Assembly (NCBI GenBank): GCA_037962975.1
Contig: CM075669.1
Location: 107,834,501 to 107,898,500, forward strand
Direction of reading: 5' to 3'
DNA length: 64,000 nt
Origin: Clitoria ternatea
Lineage: Eukaryota; Streptophyta; Magnoliopsida; Fabales; Fabaceae
Below, piece after piece: positions 36,284 through 49,041 of this stretch. The position numbers were made by a program, and so were the translations under genes. Numbering within the stretch: the stretch's first letter is position 1; each line of letters opens with the position of its first letter. Under the pieces are notes generated by a model that saw nothing but the letters and a program-made list of their open reading frames with translations, did no database searches and had not been told where the DNA came from.

Positions 36284-36906
36284 TTAACCCATTATACAGT
36301 ATTCCAAAGAACATTTCACCACAATAAAGTTATCCATGCTTATTGTTTCCTCCATAACATGTTCTTTTTCTTTCTTTATCTTAAGTTTTGCTTTATTCTT
36401 CTCTTCAATGGCCTTTATTTTGCGGATTTCAACCTTGGAAGCCATTCTTGGAGAATATACTCTACGTTTTGAGTTGTGCCTTGGTTTCCTCCTTTGGTGC
36501 TCTCTGCTCACATGAAGTGATTGCCTTTGTTTCAAATTCTGCCACTTGGAACCTAAATGAATGGTACTGGGGACATGAGTTTCTCTAATACTTCCAAGGA
36601 TAGAACTCTTTGAATCCACTGAAGAGGAACACAGGTGCTTTCTTGGTGTGAAAATTGTTCTTGGTGATTCAGTTTGCATAACATCATTTTCTAGCAATTG
36701 TCTTGATGCAAATTTAGCTTCTTCTTCTGCTTTTTTTAATTTCAAGAAATGCTCTTGGAAAATTGTTTGTGCTTTTCTCTCATAACTCTTCCTTAAGTAT
36801 TCAAGTTCCTTCACACTCTTTGCTTCATTTAGCAACTTTGTTTCTTCTCTCAGTCCAATATCCTTTTTCTTCAACTTCAAAGTGCCTTCTTTTCTACCAC
36901 TAGGGA
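36284..36906 (-). pseudogene. OVATE-family-protein-like pseudogene, 3' part
   Basis: The minus strand continues the frame of 51197-50867 across element G. It reads KSVKELEYLRKSYERKAQT, then RVYSPRMASKVEIRKIKAIE and MDNFIVVKCSLE. A YSPR.ASKVEI.KIKA segment and the start of a VVK(C/K)S box are features of OFP5-type plant OVATE proteins, which act as transcriptional regulators. The sequence stops right where the C-terminal OVATE domain should begin, so the functional domain is missing. A Lys-rich helical stretch (EEKNKAKLKIKKEKE) precedes it. Confidence 0.65.
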
Positions 36907-37355
36907 TGTAACACCCTATATTTTAAAATAAAGGATTAATTAAGAAAATAATTATTAAATAGTTGTATGTGGGTTATTTAATGTCCCAAATATTGGAAAT
37001 AATTAAATTAAGATTTTGGGGACTACTCATAATTTATTGGAGCCGAATAAGCTGAAATTAAGCCCGGTTAAAATATAGGTGTCGGACCAGGTATCTCTGA
37101 TTGGGATGATATTGACCAGGGCTAATGAGAATATTATTGGGAGTCTGAACGTGTATTCAGAATAATTTTTAGATAAAGTATTGAGCCCGAATAGAGATCC
37201 TGTTTGAATTAAAATAATGAAGTTTAAATGAGAGAATTAAAATTAAAATCAAAAACCTCTTTTCCCCCTCTTATTTTCATGAATTTGCTGGTACCATTTG
37301 GCAAAACACTACTCTTCTTCTCATGAATTTGCTGGAACTATTTGGCAAAACACTC

Positions 37356-37356
<1 letters not shown>

Positions 37357-37386
<30 letters not shown>

Positions 37387-37525
37387 CTTCTTCTTCTTCT
37401 TCTTCTTCTTCTTCTTCTTCTTCTTCTTCTTCTTCTTCTTCTTCTTCTTCTTCTTCTTCTTCTTCTTCTTCTTCTTCTTCTTCTTCTTCTTCTTCTTCTT
37501 CTTCTTCTTCTTCTTCTTCTTCTTC
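37357..37525. repeat. (TTC)n/(GAA)n microsatellite in 5' LTR of G
   Basis: About 56 uninterrupted CTT units. The flanking 87 bases (CTCTTATTTTCATGAATTTG onward) occur on both sides, at 37268 and 37528. Confidence 0.97.
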
Positions 37526-37611
37526 CCCTCTTATTTTCATGAATTTGCTGGTACCATTTGGCAAAACACTACTCTTCTTCTCATGAATTTGCTGGAACCA
37601 TTTGGCAAAAC

Positions 37612-37649
<38 letters not shown>

Positions 37650-39104
37650 ATCATCATCATCATCATTTCCTCTCCATCTTTCTCTTCTAGAACCCTAGAC
37701 AAGGTAGTGCTTTATTCTCCCCCTCTCATTTTTGTTTTCAAGAAAGCTGGAAGGAAGCCATTTGGAGCTTAGATTTCTCTTCCTCTCTTCTTCTTAATTT
37801 TCGTGTTCCTCTCCCTCTCCTTTGGGGACTCACTCTTTTCTTCTTCATTTCCTCTCCATCTTTCTCTTCTAGAACCCTAGACAAGGTAGTGCTTTATTCT
37901 CACCCTCTCATTTTTGTTTTCAAGAAAGCTGGAAGGAAGCCATTGGAGCTTAGATTTCTCTTCCCCTCTTCTTCTTAATTTTTGTGTTCCTCTACCTCTC
38001 CTTTGGGGACTCACTCTTTTCTGCTCTTGAGGTAAGTTTCTTGTCATTTTCAAGAGTATGAACCCTAAGCTTGGAGTTTTGGTGTTGGGTGAGCATTTAA
38101 TGTAGTTATGGGTTGTTGGGAGAGGCATTTTATGTGGAAACCTAAGTTGGGATGCTGTTAATATAACATTTATGATGGGTTGTTAAGGGTATACAAAATT
38201 CATGTTGGTAGATAAGGGAGATTAATGATGCATTTATGAGTGTGGTTAAGTTTGGTGAAAACCCTAACTTTAAGATTTGGGGAAAATGATAAATATAGTT
38301 TGGGTAATGTATTGGAGGTCAAATACAAGCCATTGAGAGTATAGATAGTGGTATATGATGTATTGTGAATGTTAGGCTATGGTTGTTTTGTAGCCTTTAA
38401 ACATAATGAATGAGGCTTGATGGGAAGGAATTCCCGAAGCCTAATAAATGAAAGAAAATGATGTCTATAACATGTTTTATACATGTTATGAAATTGTAGA
38501 TATGATTATGGCTAATTAGAGTTGAATTTGTGTCTTGGATAGTTGATTGATTGGGATTTTACATGTATGTTAATGTAGGATCCATTTTGAATGATGAGGC
38601 GGGTACGTCGTATTAATCGAAATTCTTCTCTTGAGGTAGGAGAGAAGTCTTTATGTTCTAAATGCATGAGTTGAATAGTATTTGATTGTCATATATGACA
38701 ATATGCATGTGCCTTGCTTGTGATGTTATGAAGAATTGTAATATTATGTATGATGTTGGTGATGTGTCTTGGCAACATGCATTGATGCATTTAGAATAAT
38801 TGTGGTGTCCTATATGTGGTATGAATTGTTTGACAATGTGGTGTCTTGAATATAATGTTATACGTACATCCACCGTAAATGTGAAATGATTATAAATGAT
38901 GGAATTGAATTATATTAACAAGAATTATGGGGTATGCCACACAAAAATTTAAACTAATGATAATAACCAACAATAATAAATCCATTAAAAACCTTGTGGT
39001 GATGTTGGTGATAATAATGATGATGATTGATGAATGGCATGAATAGGATGCATAGAGTGAGAAATGCATATGATTGACATTTGCATCCATAGCACACTGC
39101 ATAG

Positions 39105-39431
39105 CTGTCGATGTTGGAACATTAGGGGAGTTCCCTCAGCCGACCCAATGGGAGGGTGGCTCAGTACACGAGCAAATTTTATTTTCCCCTGTGACTCGGT
39201 GTGTAAGTCACGAAGCCGCCCATGTATTGCTACGGGAAGCTACATGTGGCCGACCCTTGTGGGGAGTGGCTCTTGATGAACAGGTGACCCCAGTGGTCCT
39301 TCGGATCACAGCCGTCATGAAATGAGTCATGGCCAGCCCACAACACCATATGATTGATTATGTTGTTACTGCGGTCATGGTGGAAATGACCAGGTGTTGC
39401 AAAGTGGGCATTGCGGTTTGGTACCAGTAAA
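39105..39431 (+). repeat. GC-rich conserved LTR core (5' LTR of G)
   Basis: Same landmark order as in F: GGAACATTAGGGG, GTGACTCGGTGTGTAAGTCA, AGCTACATGTGGC, TTTGGTACCAGTAAAA. The 3' LTR copy is at 48716-49041. Confidence 0.7.
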
Positions 39432-40455
39432 AGATTGGTGAAATGCATGCAATTTGATGATAAGTGTATATATTTTACTACTGTAGTAGGGGTATGGTTA
39501 GATGATTATATTGGAATCCCACAATTGGTGTTTATTTCCCATAGTCAGATCTGCAATTGTTGAAATAATCCGTTATGCATATGCATTAGCTTAAGAGCAT
39601 TTGCATATAGTAAGGAAGTATGCCAAAGGTGATGAGATATGATGATGGTTGTGTTGAGGATGAGATAATGAATTAAGACGACACAAAAGATATGAATACC
39701 AAATAATAATTTGAGTAAAGTGATGAGTTGTGTAATAGTCCAAAATGTTGAAGGACTAGATCATGTGTATGATTTTATACCAGCTTGATTTACAAAGATG
39801 TTTGCATTATATGATGATAGTTGATGATGAAATATGTGTGAATGCAAAGTATATATGTTATGACATATGTGCACATGATCACATGGTATTCATATTCATT
39901 CTTTTGGAATATATGACTCACTCTCTCATGTTGTCCACTTTTTAGACTTGTGATGCAGGGCACTCATGGGTGGACTGAATCTTTTGAAGTACATATTGAT
40001 GAAGGAGGTAAATAGGTGTATAGGAAGCGCCTTGGCCGATAAATCTAGATTTTTGTATAGCATATAGTGTACCTGTATGTTTATTTTACCGTCTAGATTG
40101 TAGTTTGATGATTTTAAGGGTCATGTAGGAAAATTGGACCTTGATGTGTATGGCCAATTTTCATTAATGACCCAAATGATGTAAGACAATGAATTATGAT
40201 GCTTATGGATGATAAATACTATGAATGAATGATGTATTTCTCAACTTGTAGCATTTCATGAAGTTTATGTAAAAATGATTTAAAGCCTATGCATTGAATG
40301 AATGGTAATTGATTTTGAAGTGTATAAACGATTGGATGAACTTTTAAATGCATGGTTGAACACATCTAGTGCATTAGCATAAGTTAAAATGGCAAGAAAT
40401 GAGATTTGCTATGCTAAGTTATGTGAAATTTTGCATATTTTCACTGTTTCTACAT

Positions 40456-40935
40456 AACTCACTCAAGCGAGTGATAATCTCGCTCTAGCGAGATTTCCCT
40501 GTAACAGTGGGTTGGCCTCTGGCACAAATTCACTTGACAATTTCACTCAAGCGAAATCTCCTTGAATCAGAGGTGTGGCTACTGGTCTCATTTCGCTCAG
40601 GAGGGTTAGGTCTCGCCCGAGCAAGTGTTAGATAAAATACTACTGGACCATTTTTGCATGAGCGAATGGTCAGTGACTTGGTGGCTCGCTCAAGCAGGCG
40701 ATGATGGGAATGGCCACTGGAGTTATTTTGCTTTGGCGGGGATGCCTCACCCAAGTGAATGAGGTTTAATTAGCTACTGGAGTGATCTCGCTCAAGCGAG
40801 CAGGGCTTCGCTTAAGTGAGATGGGCACCTGATGCTCTTCTCTTTTTTGCCCAAGCATGTTTCATATCTCACCTAAGCGTGACCACGCGTACTCGCTTAA
40901 GCGAGTGTGGTACTCGCTTGAGCGAGTGGCACCTG
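40456..40935. repeat. CGCTCAAGCG palindrome cluster, 5' LTR of G
   Basis: Around a dozen imperfect palindromes of the form CGCT(C/T)AAGCG(A/T), often paired (for example TCGCTCTAGCGAGA and CTCGCTTAAGCGAG). Many CpG sites read TpG or CpA here where the 3' LTR keeps CpG. Confidence 0.85.
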
Positions 40936-41288
40936 ATTCCCATAAAATGTTGTTGTGACAATTACTTTGATTTTCCTTTACATTAATATTCCTTCTTACA
41001 TCATCTTGATAATACTTTGGACATATTATGAACCATTAAATCTTGTGAAATTCATTCTCTTTAAATCCAATCATATAACATCATTTTAATCGATTCTTCT
41101 GCTGTTTTTAATTAAAAATTTAATTTCTCATGAACCTTTTTTTTAATTCACCCTCTCATATCTTCATATATAAGAGAGGTTTTTCATAGATCCAAGGTAT
41201 TGGTTAAGACTTCACCACGTTATTATTGTATCAATTAATGACTTGTAAAACGCAAAAAAGTTACCCCTATTTTTAGGGCGTCTCAACC

Positions 41289-41300
41289 TGGTATCAGAGC
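41289..41300 (+). promoter_or_regulatory. Primer-binding site of element G (tRNA-iMet type)
   Basis: TGGTATCAGAGC, four bases from the LTR end, is an exact match to the usual plant initiator tRNA-Met site. Confidence 0.92.
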
Positions 41301-41650
41301 GTTGATTGCTCTTGATACATACATAATTGATATTGTATAAGTAATTGTTACTTATGATTGGATCATATAAGCTATAATTGATTGAGTAATAGATTATTTG
41401 ATTGAATTTTGGCCGTTTGTTATTGAATTAAAATTGATGTCTATGTTGTTTGACTCCGGCCAAGATTCCTTACACTATTTACCTTCAATAATGAATATGT
41501 TGTGATTATGTATTAAGGTTGACATGATTATATGATATGATGCTTGATGGACCAATGAATGTTGAAATCTTTGGATTTATAGGTTAGAAATCTAATGTTC
41601 GGTCTAGTACACTCACGTGCGATCCATGTTTTAATGTATAGGCTTAAGAT

Positions 41651-43801
41651 ATGACGGGTAGACCTAATCGTGAGGCTGCTGCTATGGCAAATGCCTTGAA
41701 TCGCTTTACTGACCTCTTGGAAAGACAAGGCCAACTGAATGTGGGACAAGGTACCCAAGGTCTTGATCTATTTCTCAAGAGGAAACCTTCTAAATTCCAT
41801 GGAGGTTATAAACCTAAGGATGCGTATGCATGGATCAACGATTTGGAAAGAATTTATGGAAGCTTCGAGTGTTCTGAAGCACAAAAGGTAGAATATGCAG
41901 TCTTTATGGTCCGTGATGAAGCCAAAGCATGGTGGCGTCTTACTAGAGGGCGCATGATATCTGCTGATATTCCCTTGGTTTGGGAAAACTTCAAGGTTGA
42001 GTTCTTGAAGAAATATTTCCTGGATAGCTACAGAAGCAAAAAAGAGCTTGAGTTCATGGAGCTTAAGCAGGGTAATATGACTGTGGAGGAGTACGCCTCC
42101 AAGTTTGATGAGCTTTGTGTGTTCTATCCTCCTTATCAACAAGAGGGTACCGAGGTCTCGAAGTGTGTGAAGTTTGAAAATGGTTTAAGGCCCGAGATCA
42201 AGCGGGCTATTCGGCATCAAGAGATAAGAAGCTTTCCGACGCTTGTGAACAAGTGCCGTATTTATGAAGAAGATGATATGACTCCTTCGAGTAATGGCAA
42301 GCATGAGTCTAAGTTGAAGGGGCAATTCTCTGATTTCAAGAGACATGGTCAATTCAAAAATAAGTTCTTTCGTGGTGGATCTTCTAATGCAAGAGGACAT
42401 GGTGGACCAAGAGGTGGTTATGGTGGTGGTAGACAAGGTCTTGGCAATGTTCAAGGCCTTACATGTTTCAAGTGTGGGGCTAACCACTTGGCAAGAGATT
42501 GTCCTCAAGATGAGGTGGTGTACTACCAATGTAATCAACCGGGGCATATCCGCTCTAATTGTCCATTGAATGCAAAGAATGCAAATGTTGATACTCTTGC
42601 TCGTGTGAACCATAATGGTAACCGTGGAGGCCATGGTGGCTTTGGAGGCCGTGGTCGTGGAAACGGTAATCGTCATAATGGTGGCCACAACGGTGGCTGT
42701 GGTGTAAACCATAATGGGGGAAGAAATGGCAATGGTCGAGGCAATGGCCATGGTGGAAGAAATGGTAACCAAAATGGTGGTGATCAACCACAAGCAGCTG
42801 GAAGAGTATTTGTCGTTACTGGTGAAGAAGCCGCACAAGCAGAAGATCGTATTCCTGGTAAGTGTGAAATCCTCGGCACTTCGGTAGATGTTATATTTGA
42901 TTCTGGTGCTACGCACTCATTTATTTCTGAGGATTGTGTGAGGCGCTTGAAAGTGCCTGTTTGCATGATGAGAGGTTCTATAATGGTGACTACACCGACC
43001 GGTACTTGTTTGAGATCGGTGACTCGATGTGAGGATGTCGAGATGACTCTTGAGGGTCGAAAATTTATTGTATACTTCGTGTGCCTACCCATGAAAGACT
43101 TGGACATTATTCTAGGCATAGATTGGTTATCTGCCAACAAAGTCTTGGTGGATTGTCATAATAAGACGGTGATTTTTCTGACTTCTAATGCTGAAGACTT
43201 TGACCTACAAGGTATCTCTCAACTTTTTGTAATGTTCTGCATGGTTGATGGGAGTGATACTTCCCAATCTGGTGAAATCCCGGTTGTTTCTGAATTTCCC
43301 GATGTTTTTCCGGATGAGATTCCTGGTTTGCCTCCTCCACGTGAAGTGAAATTCTCTATTGATCTCATTCCTGGTGTTGAACCTATTTCTAGAGCTCCTT
43401 ATAGGATGTCTCCTATAGAGTTGGCTGAATTGATGAAGCAAGTTGAGGAATTACTTGAACGAGAGTTTATCCGCCCAAGTGTGTCCCCTTGGGGTGCTCC
43501 TGTATTGTTGGTGAAAAAAAAGGATGGAAGAATAAGATTGTGCGTGGACTATCGCCAACTCAATAAATTAACTATCAAGAACAAATATCCTCTTCCTCGC
43601 ATTGATGATCTTTTGGATCAATTAAAGGGTGTCGTTGTATTCTCCAAGATTGACTTACATTCTGGATATCACCAAATTCGGGTGAAGACTGAGGATATTC
43701 CTAAAACTGCCTTCCAAACACGATATGGACACTATGAATATGTAGTGATGCCATTCAGAGTATGCGATTTTCATGGATTACATGAATCGCATCTTCCATG
43801 A
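41651..43801 (+). pseudogene. gag, protease and start of reverse transcriptase of element G
   Basis: An open frame of 716 codons. The gag core is at about residues 45-210 (RKPSKFHGGYKPKDAYAWI, EFLKKYFLDSYRSKKELEF). A CCHC knuckle CFKCGANHLARDC lies at about 272-284, and a second one (YYQCNQPGHIRSNC) has lost its first Cys. A Gly/Asn-rich stretch follows. The aspartic protease has DSGATHSFIS with catalytic Asp near 416. Reverse transcriptase starts near 570 and shows LCVDYRQLNKLTIKNKYPLP and FSKIDLHSGYHQIRV. After VVMPF the frame is lost through a small deletion near 43760 that removes the conserved turn region. Confidence 0.9.
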
Positions 43802-46209
43802 ATATCTTGATCAATTTGTCATTGTCTTTATTGATGATATTTTGATGTACTCTATGAGTCATAAAGAGCATGAAAGACATCTTCGCCTTGTGTTATCTAT
43901 TCTTCGGTAGAAAGAATTGTATGCTAAGCTCTCTAAATGTGAATTTTGGATGAATGAGATTTCTTTTCTTGGTCATATGATTTCCGGTGATGGAGTTGTT
44001 GTTGATAGATCAAAAGTGGAAGCTGTTATGGCTTGGGAAAGACCGACATCTGTGACGGAAATAAGAAGTTTTCTTGGTCTTGTTGGTTATTATCGAAGGT
44101 TTATCGAAGGATTTTCCCGCTTAGCCTTGCCATTGACGAAGTTGACTCATAAGAATCAACCGTTTATGTGGACTCATGAATGTGAAGAAAGTTTCCAAGA
44201 GTTGAAGTTGAGGCTTACTACCGCACCAGTATTAGCATTACCTGATTTGTTGGTTGACTTTGTTGTATATTGTAATGCTTCTATGCATGGTCTGGGTTGT
44301 GTGTTGATGTAGTGTGAATGTGTGATAGCCTATGCGTCGTGACAGTTACGACCGCATGAGGTTAATTATCCTACGCATGATCTTGAATTGGCGGCGGTGG
44401 TGTTTGCCTTGAAGTTATGGCAACATTACTTATATGGTTCTAAGTTTTTGTTCTTTAGTGATCACAAGAGCCTTAAGTACTTGTTTGACTAAAAGGAACT
44501 TAATATGCGCCAACGATGATGGATGGAGTTTCTCAAGGATTATGAGTTTGAATTGAGGTATCATCCCAGAAAGGCAAATGTGGTTACTGATGCTTTAAGC
44601 CGGAAGTCATTACATGTTTTCGCAATGATGGTGAAAGAGATGGAATTAATTGAGCAATTTAGAAACTTGAATATGGGCATGGAAACATATACTCGAAAGA
44701 AAATGTCCCTTGAAATGTTGACGGTTACTAACGTGTTTCTTGAAACTGTGAAATTGCAACAACCGAAGGATGAGTAATTGGTTGAGATGAGAAAAACTCA
44801 AGAAAAAGGGAAGAACTTGTTTCTAGTGGAAGGTCATGATGGCATTTGGCGTATGAAGGGCTGAATTTATGTTCCCTCGAGTGGTGATTTGAGGAAATGT
44901 GTACTTGAGAAAGCTCATAAGAGTATATTGAGCATTCATCCTGGTTCCACCAAGATGTATTAAGATTTAAAGAAGAATTTTTGGTGGCCTGGTATGAAAT
45001 GTGATGTGGTGAACTTTGTTGCATCTTGCCTTGTTTGTCAGAAGGCTAAGGTCGAGCATCAAAGGCCATCTGGTTATTTGAGACCTTTGGAGATCCCTAT
45101 TTGGAAGTAGGATAGTATTACTATGGACTTTGTTTCTAGATTACCTAGAACTCGTACTGGAAATGATGCTATATGGGTGATTGTGGATCGGTTGATGAAG
45201 TGTGCTCACTTATTGCCCATGAATATGAAGAGTTAATTGGAGAAATTGGCACAATTATACATAAAGGATATTGTTAGGCTGCATGGTGTGCCGTCTAGTA
45301 TCATATCCGATCGTGACCCTCGGTTTACTTCTCGATTTTAGGGAAGTTTACATCATGATTTAGGTTCTAAGTTGAAGCTCAGTTCTGCTTATCATCCTCA
45401 AACCGACGGACAATCTGAGAGGACTATCCAAAGCCTTGAGGATTTGTTGAGGGCTTGTGTTCTTGAACATGGTAGATGTTGGGAGATATTCTTGCCACTG
45501 ATTGAGTTTACATACAACAACAGCTATCATAGCTCTATTGGTATGGCTCCCTATGAGGCACTTTATGGAAGAAAATATAGAACGCCTTTGTGTTGGCTGG
45601 AGCTTAGTGAAAACTTAGCTTTAGGGCCAGAGATTGTTCAGGAGACTACTGAGCAGATTAAGAAGATACAAGAGAATATGAAGATTGCTCAAGACCGACA
45701 AAAGGGTTTTATGATAAAAGACATAAACCACTTGAATTTCAAGTTGGTGATCACGTATTCCTAAGGGTCTCACGTGATAAAGGGATTGGAAGGACGTTGA
45801 AGAGTGAAAAGTTTAATCCCTAGGTTCATTGGACCTTATGAGATTTTAGAGCGGATTGGCGACGTTGCTTATTGGATTCCCTCTGCATCTTGTGAATCTA
45901 CACAATGTATTCCATGTGTCACAGTTAAGGAAATATGTTCATGATCCTCTACATGTGATCCCTGTTGATGATGTGGATGTACGGGATGACTTGTCTATTC
46001 CTCTTGTTTCTGTTCGCATTGTTGAGCATTCCATGAAGAAATTGGGGAACAAGTTGGTACCTTTGGTGAAGGTCGCTTGGAAGCATGGAAATATGGAGAC
46101 GCTCACCTGGGAACGTGAAGACAATGTAAGGGAACGATACCCTGATGCGTTCAAATCTGGTATGTTAAATTTTGAGGACGAAATTTTCTTTTTGGTAGGG
46201 TGGGTTTAA
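43802..46209 (+). pseudogene. Rest of pol of element G: reverse transcriptase end, RNase H, integrase, chromodomain
   Basis: Several frames separated by stops. The catalytic box VFIDDILMYS is at about 43822-43852. RNase H shows DLELAAVVFALKLWQHYLYG and DHKSLKYLF. Integrase has the zinc-binding CLVCQKAK, the three acidic residues in TMDFVSRLP, ISDRDPRF and QSLEDLLRAC, and the AYHPQTDGQSERT motif. The C-terminus shows KLVPLVKVAWKHGNMETLTW followed by ERYPDAF, the chromodomain-like end of Tekay/Del chromoviruses, which is thought to direct integration into heterochromatin. Stops lie near 43909, 44310, 44337, 44490, 44516, 44775, 44862, 44961, 45107, 45235 and 45340. Confidence 0.88.
46193..46204 (+). 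promoter_or_regulatory. Polypurine tract of element G
   Basis: GGTAGGGTGGG immediately precedes the 3' LTR. Confidence 0.65.
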
Positions 46210-46610
46210 CACCCTAAATTTTAAAATAAAGGATTAATTAAGGAAATAATTATTAAATAGTTGTATGTGGGTTATTTAATGTCCCAAATATTGGAAATAA
46301 TTAAATTAAGATTTTTGGGGACTACTCATAATTTATTGGAGCCGAATAAGCTGAAATTAAGCCCGGTTAAAATATAGGTGTCGGACCAAGTATCTCCGAT
46401 TGGGATGATATTGGTCAGGGCTGATGAGAATATTATTAGGAGTTTGAATGTGTATTCGGAATAATTTTTAGATAAAGTATTGAGCCCGAACATAGATCCT
46501 ATTTGAATTAAAACGATGAAGTTTTAATGAGAGGATTAAAATTAAAATCAAAAACCTCCTTTTCCCCTCTCATTTTCATGAGTTTGCTGGAACCATTTGG
46601 CAAAACACTA

Positions 46611-46696
46611 CTCTTCTTCTTCTTCTTCTTCTTCTTCTTCTTCTTCTTCTTCTTCTTCTTCTTCTTCTTCTTCTTCTTCTTCTTCTTCTTCTTCTT

Positions 46697-46729
<33 letters not shown>

Positions 46730-47465
46730 CTTCTTACTCTTCTTACTCTTCTTCTTCTTCTTTTCACTACTCTTCTTCTTCTTCTTCTTCTTCTTCTTCT
46801 TCTTCTTCTTCTTCTTCTTCTTCTTCTTCTTCTTCTTCTTCTTCTTCTTCTTCTTCTTCTTCTTCTTCTTCTTCTTCTTCTTCTTCTTCTTCTTCTTCTT
46901 CTTCTTCTTCTTCTTCTTCTTCTTCTTCTTCTTCTTCTTCTTCTTCTTCTTCTTCTTCTTCTTCTTCTTCTTCTTCTTCTTCTTCTTCTTTTCACTACTC
47001 TTCTTCTTCTTCTTTTCACTACTCTTCTTCTTCTTCTTCTTCTTCTTCTTCTTCTTCTTCTTCTTCTTCTTCTCACTACTCTTCTTCTTCTTCTTCTTCT
47101 CACTACTCTTCTTCTTCTTCTTCTTCTTCTTATTCTCACTATTCTTCTTCTTCTTCTTCTTCTTCTTCTCACTATTCTTCTTCTTCTTCTTCTTCTCACT
47201 ATTCTTCTTCTTCTTATTCTCACTATTCTTCTTCTTCTTATTCTCACTATTCTTCTTCTTCTTCTTCTTCTTCTTCTTCTTCTTCTTCTTCTTCTTCTTC
47301 TTCTTCTTCTTCTTCTTCTTCTTCTCACTATTCTTCTTCTCACTATTCTTCTTCTTCTTCTTCTTCTTCTTCTCACTATTCTTCTTCTCACTATTCTTCT
47401 TCTCACTATTCTTCTTCTCACTATTCTTCTTCTTCTTCTTCTTCTTCTTCTTCTTCTTCTTCTTC
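46611..47465. repeat. 855-bp (TTC)n/(GAA)n tract in 3' LTR of G
   Basis: Nearly continuous CTT units. A pure core is at about 46767-46988, and interruptions recur in sets: TTACTC (near 46726-46750), TTTTCACTAC, and TCTCACTATT many times toward the right end (47070-47425). Long frames across it on both strands are repeat artefacts. Confidence 0.97.
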
Positions 47466-48715
47466 ATTTCCTATCTATCTTTCTCTTCTAGAACCCTCTT
47501 CTAGAACCCTAGACAAGGTGGTGCTTTATTCTCTCCCTCTCATTTTTGTTTTCAAGAAAGCTGGAAGGAAGCCATTGGAGCTTATATTTCTCCTCCCCTC
47601 TTCTTCTTAATTTTCGTGTTCCTCTCCCTCTCCTTTGGGGACTCACTCTTTTCTACTCTTGAGGTAAGTTTCTTGTCATTTTCAAGAGTATGAACCCTAA
47701 GCTTGGAGTTTTGGTGTTGGGTGAGCATTTAATGTATTTATGGGTTGTTGGGAGAGGCATTTAATATGGAAACCTAAGTTGGGATGTTGTTAATATAGCA
47801 TTTATGATGGGTTGTTAAGGGTATACAAAATTCATGTTGGTAGATAAGGGAGATTAATGATGCATTTATGAGTATGGTTGAGTTTGGTGAAAACCCTAAC
47901 TTTAAGATTTGGGGAAAATGATAAATGTAGTTTGGGTAATGTATTGGAGGGAAAATACAAGCCATTGAGAGTATAGATAGTGGTATATGATGTATTGTGA
48001 ATGTTAGGCTATGGTTGTTTTGTAGCCTTTAAACATAATAAATGAGGCTTGATGGGAAGGAATTCCCGAAGCCTAATATAACTTGTTTTATACATGTTAT
48101 GAAATTGTAGATATGATTATGGCTAATTAGAGTTGAATTTATGTCTTGGATAGTTGATTGATTGGGACTTTACATGTATGTTAATGTAGGATCCATTCCA
48201 AATGACGAGGTGGGTATGTTGTATCAATCGGAATTCTTCTCTTGAGGTAGGAAAGGAGTCTTTATGTTCTAAATGCATGAGTTGAATAGTATTTGATTGT
48301 CATATGTGACAATATGCATGTGCCTTGCTTGTGATGTTATGAAGAATTGTAATATTATGTATGATGTTGGTGATGTGTCTTGGCAACATGCATTGATGCA
48401 TTTAGAATAATTGTGGTGTCCTATATGTGGTGTGAATTATTTGACAATGTGGTGTCTTGAATATAATGTTATACGTACATCTACCGTAAATGTAAAATGA
48501 TTATAAATGATGGAATTGAATTATGTGAACAAGAATTATGAAGTATGCCACACGAAAATTTAAACTAATGATAATAACCAACAATAATAAATCCACTAAA
48601 AACCTTGTGATGATGTTGGTGATGATGATGATGATGATTGATGAGTGGCATGAATAGGAGCATAGAGTGAGAAATGCATATGATTGGCATTTGTATCCAT
48701 GGCATACTGCATAGC

Positions 48716-49041
48716 CGCTGATGTTGGAACATTAGGGGGGTTCCCTCTGCCGACCCAGTGGGAGAGTGGCTCAGTGCATGAGCAAATTTTATTTTCCCTT
48801 GTGACTCAGTGTGTAAGTCACGAAGCCGCCCATGTATTGCTACGGGGAGCTACATGTGGCCGACCCTTGTGAGGAGTGGCTCTTGATGAGCAGGTGACCT
48901 CGGTGGTCCTTCGGATCACAGCCGCCATGAAATGAGTCGTGGCCGGCCCATAACACCATATGATTGATTATGTTGTTACCGCGGTCAAGGTGGAAATGAC
49001 CAGGTGTTGTAAAATGGGCGATGCGGTTTGGTACCAGTAAA
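48716..49041 (+). repeat. GC-rich conserved LTR core (3' LTR of G)
   Basis: Near-identical to 39105-39431. Confidence 0.7.

Larger units (their letters stand above)
36907..41285 (+). repeat. 5' LTR of element G
   Basis: It runs from TGTAACACCCTATATTTT to TAGGGCGTCTCA, 4379 bp. It contains a 169-bp TTC tract (37357-37525), a second short one (37613-37648), two local duplications (period 260 bp around the tract, period 192 bp at 37665-38025), the GC-rich core (39105-39431) and the CGCTCAAGCG palindrome cluster (40456-40935). Confidence 0.92.

Noticed and set aside
37277..37702. Poly-Glu and poly-Phe frames
   Set aside because: Same artefact over the 5' LTR tract.
42185..42916. 243-codon minus-strand frame
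   Set aside because: It is antisense to the gag nucleocapsid region of element G.
46508..47610. Very long open frames (up to 337 codons) of poly-Ser, poly-Phe, poly-Lys or poly-Arg on both strands
   Set aside because: They are the translation of the TTC/GAA tract; all frames are open because the unit has no stop codon.
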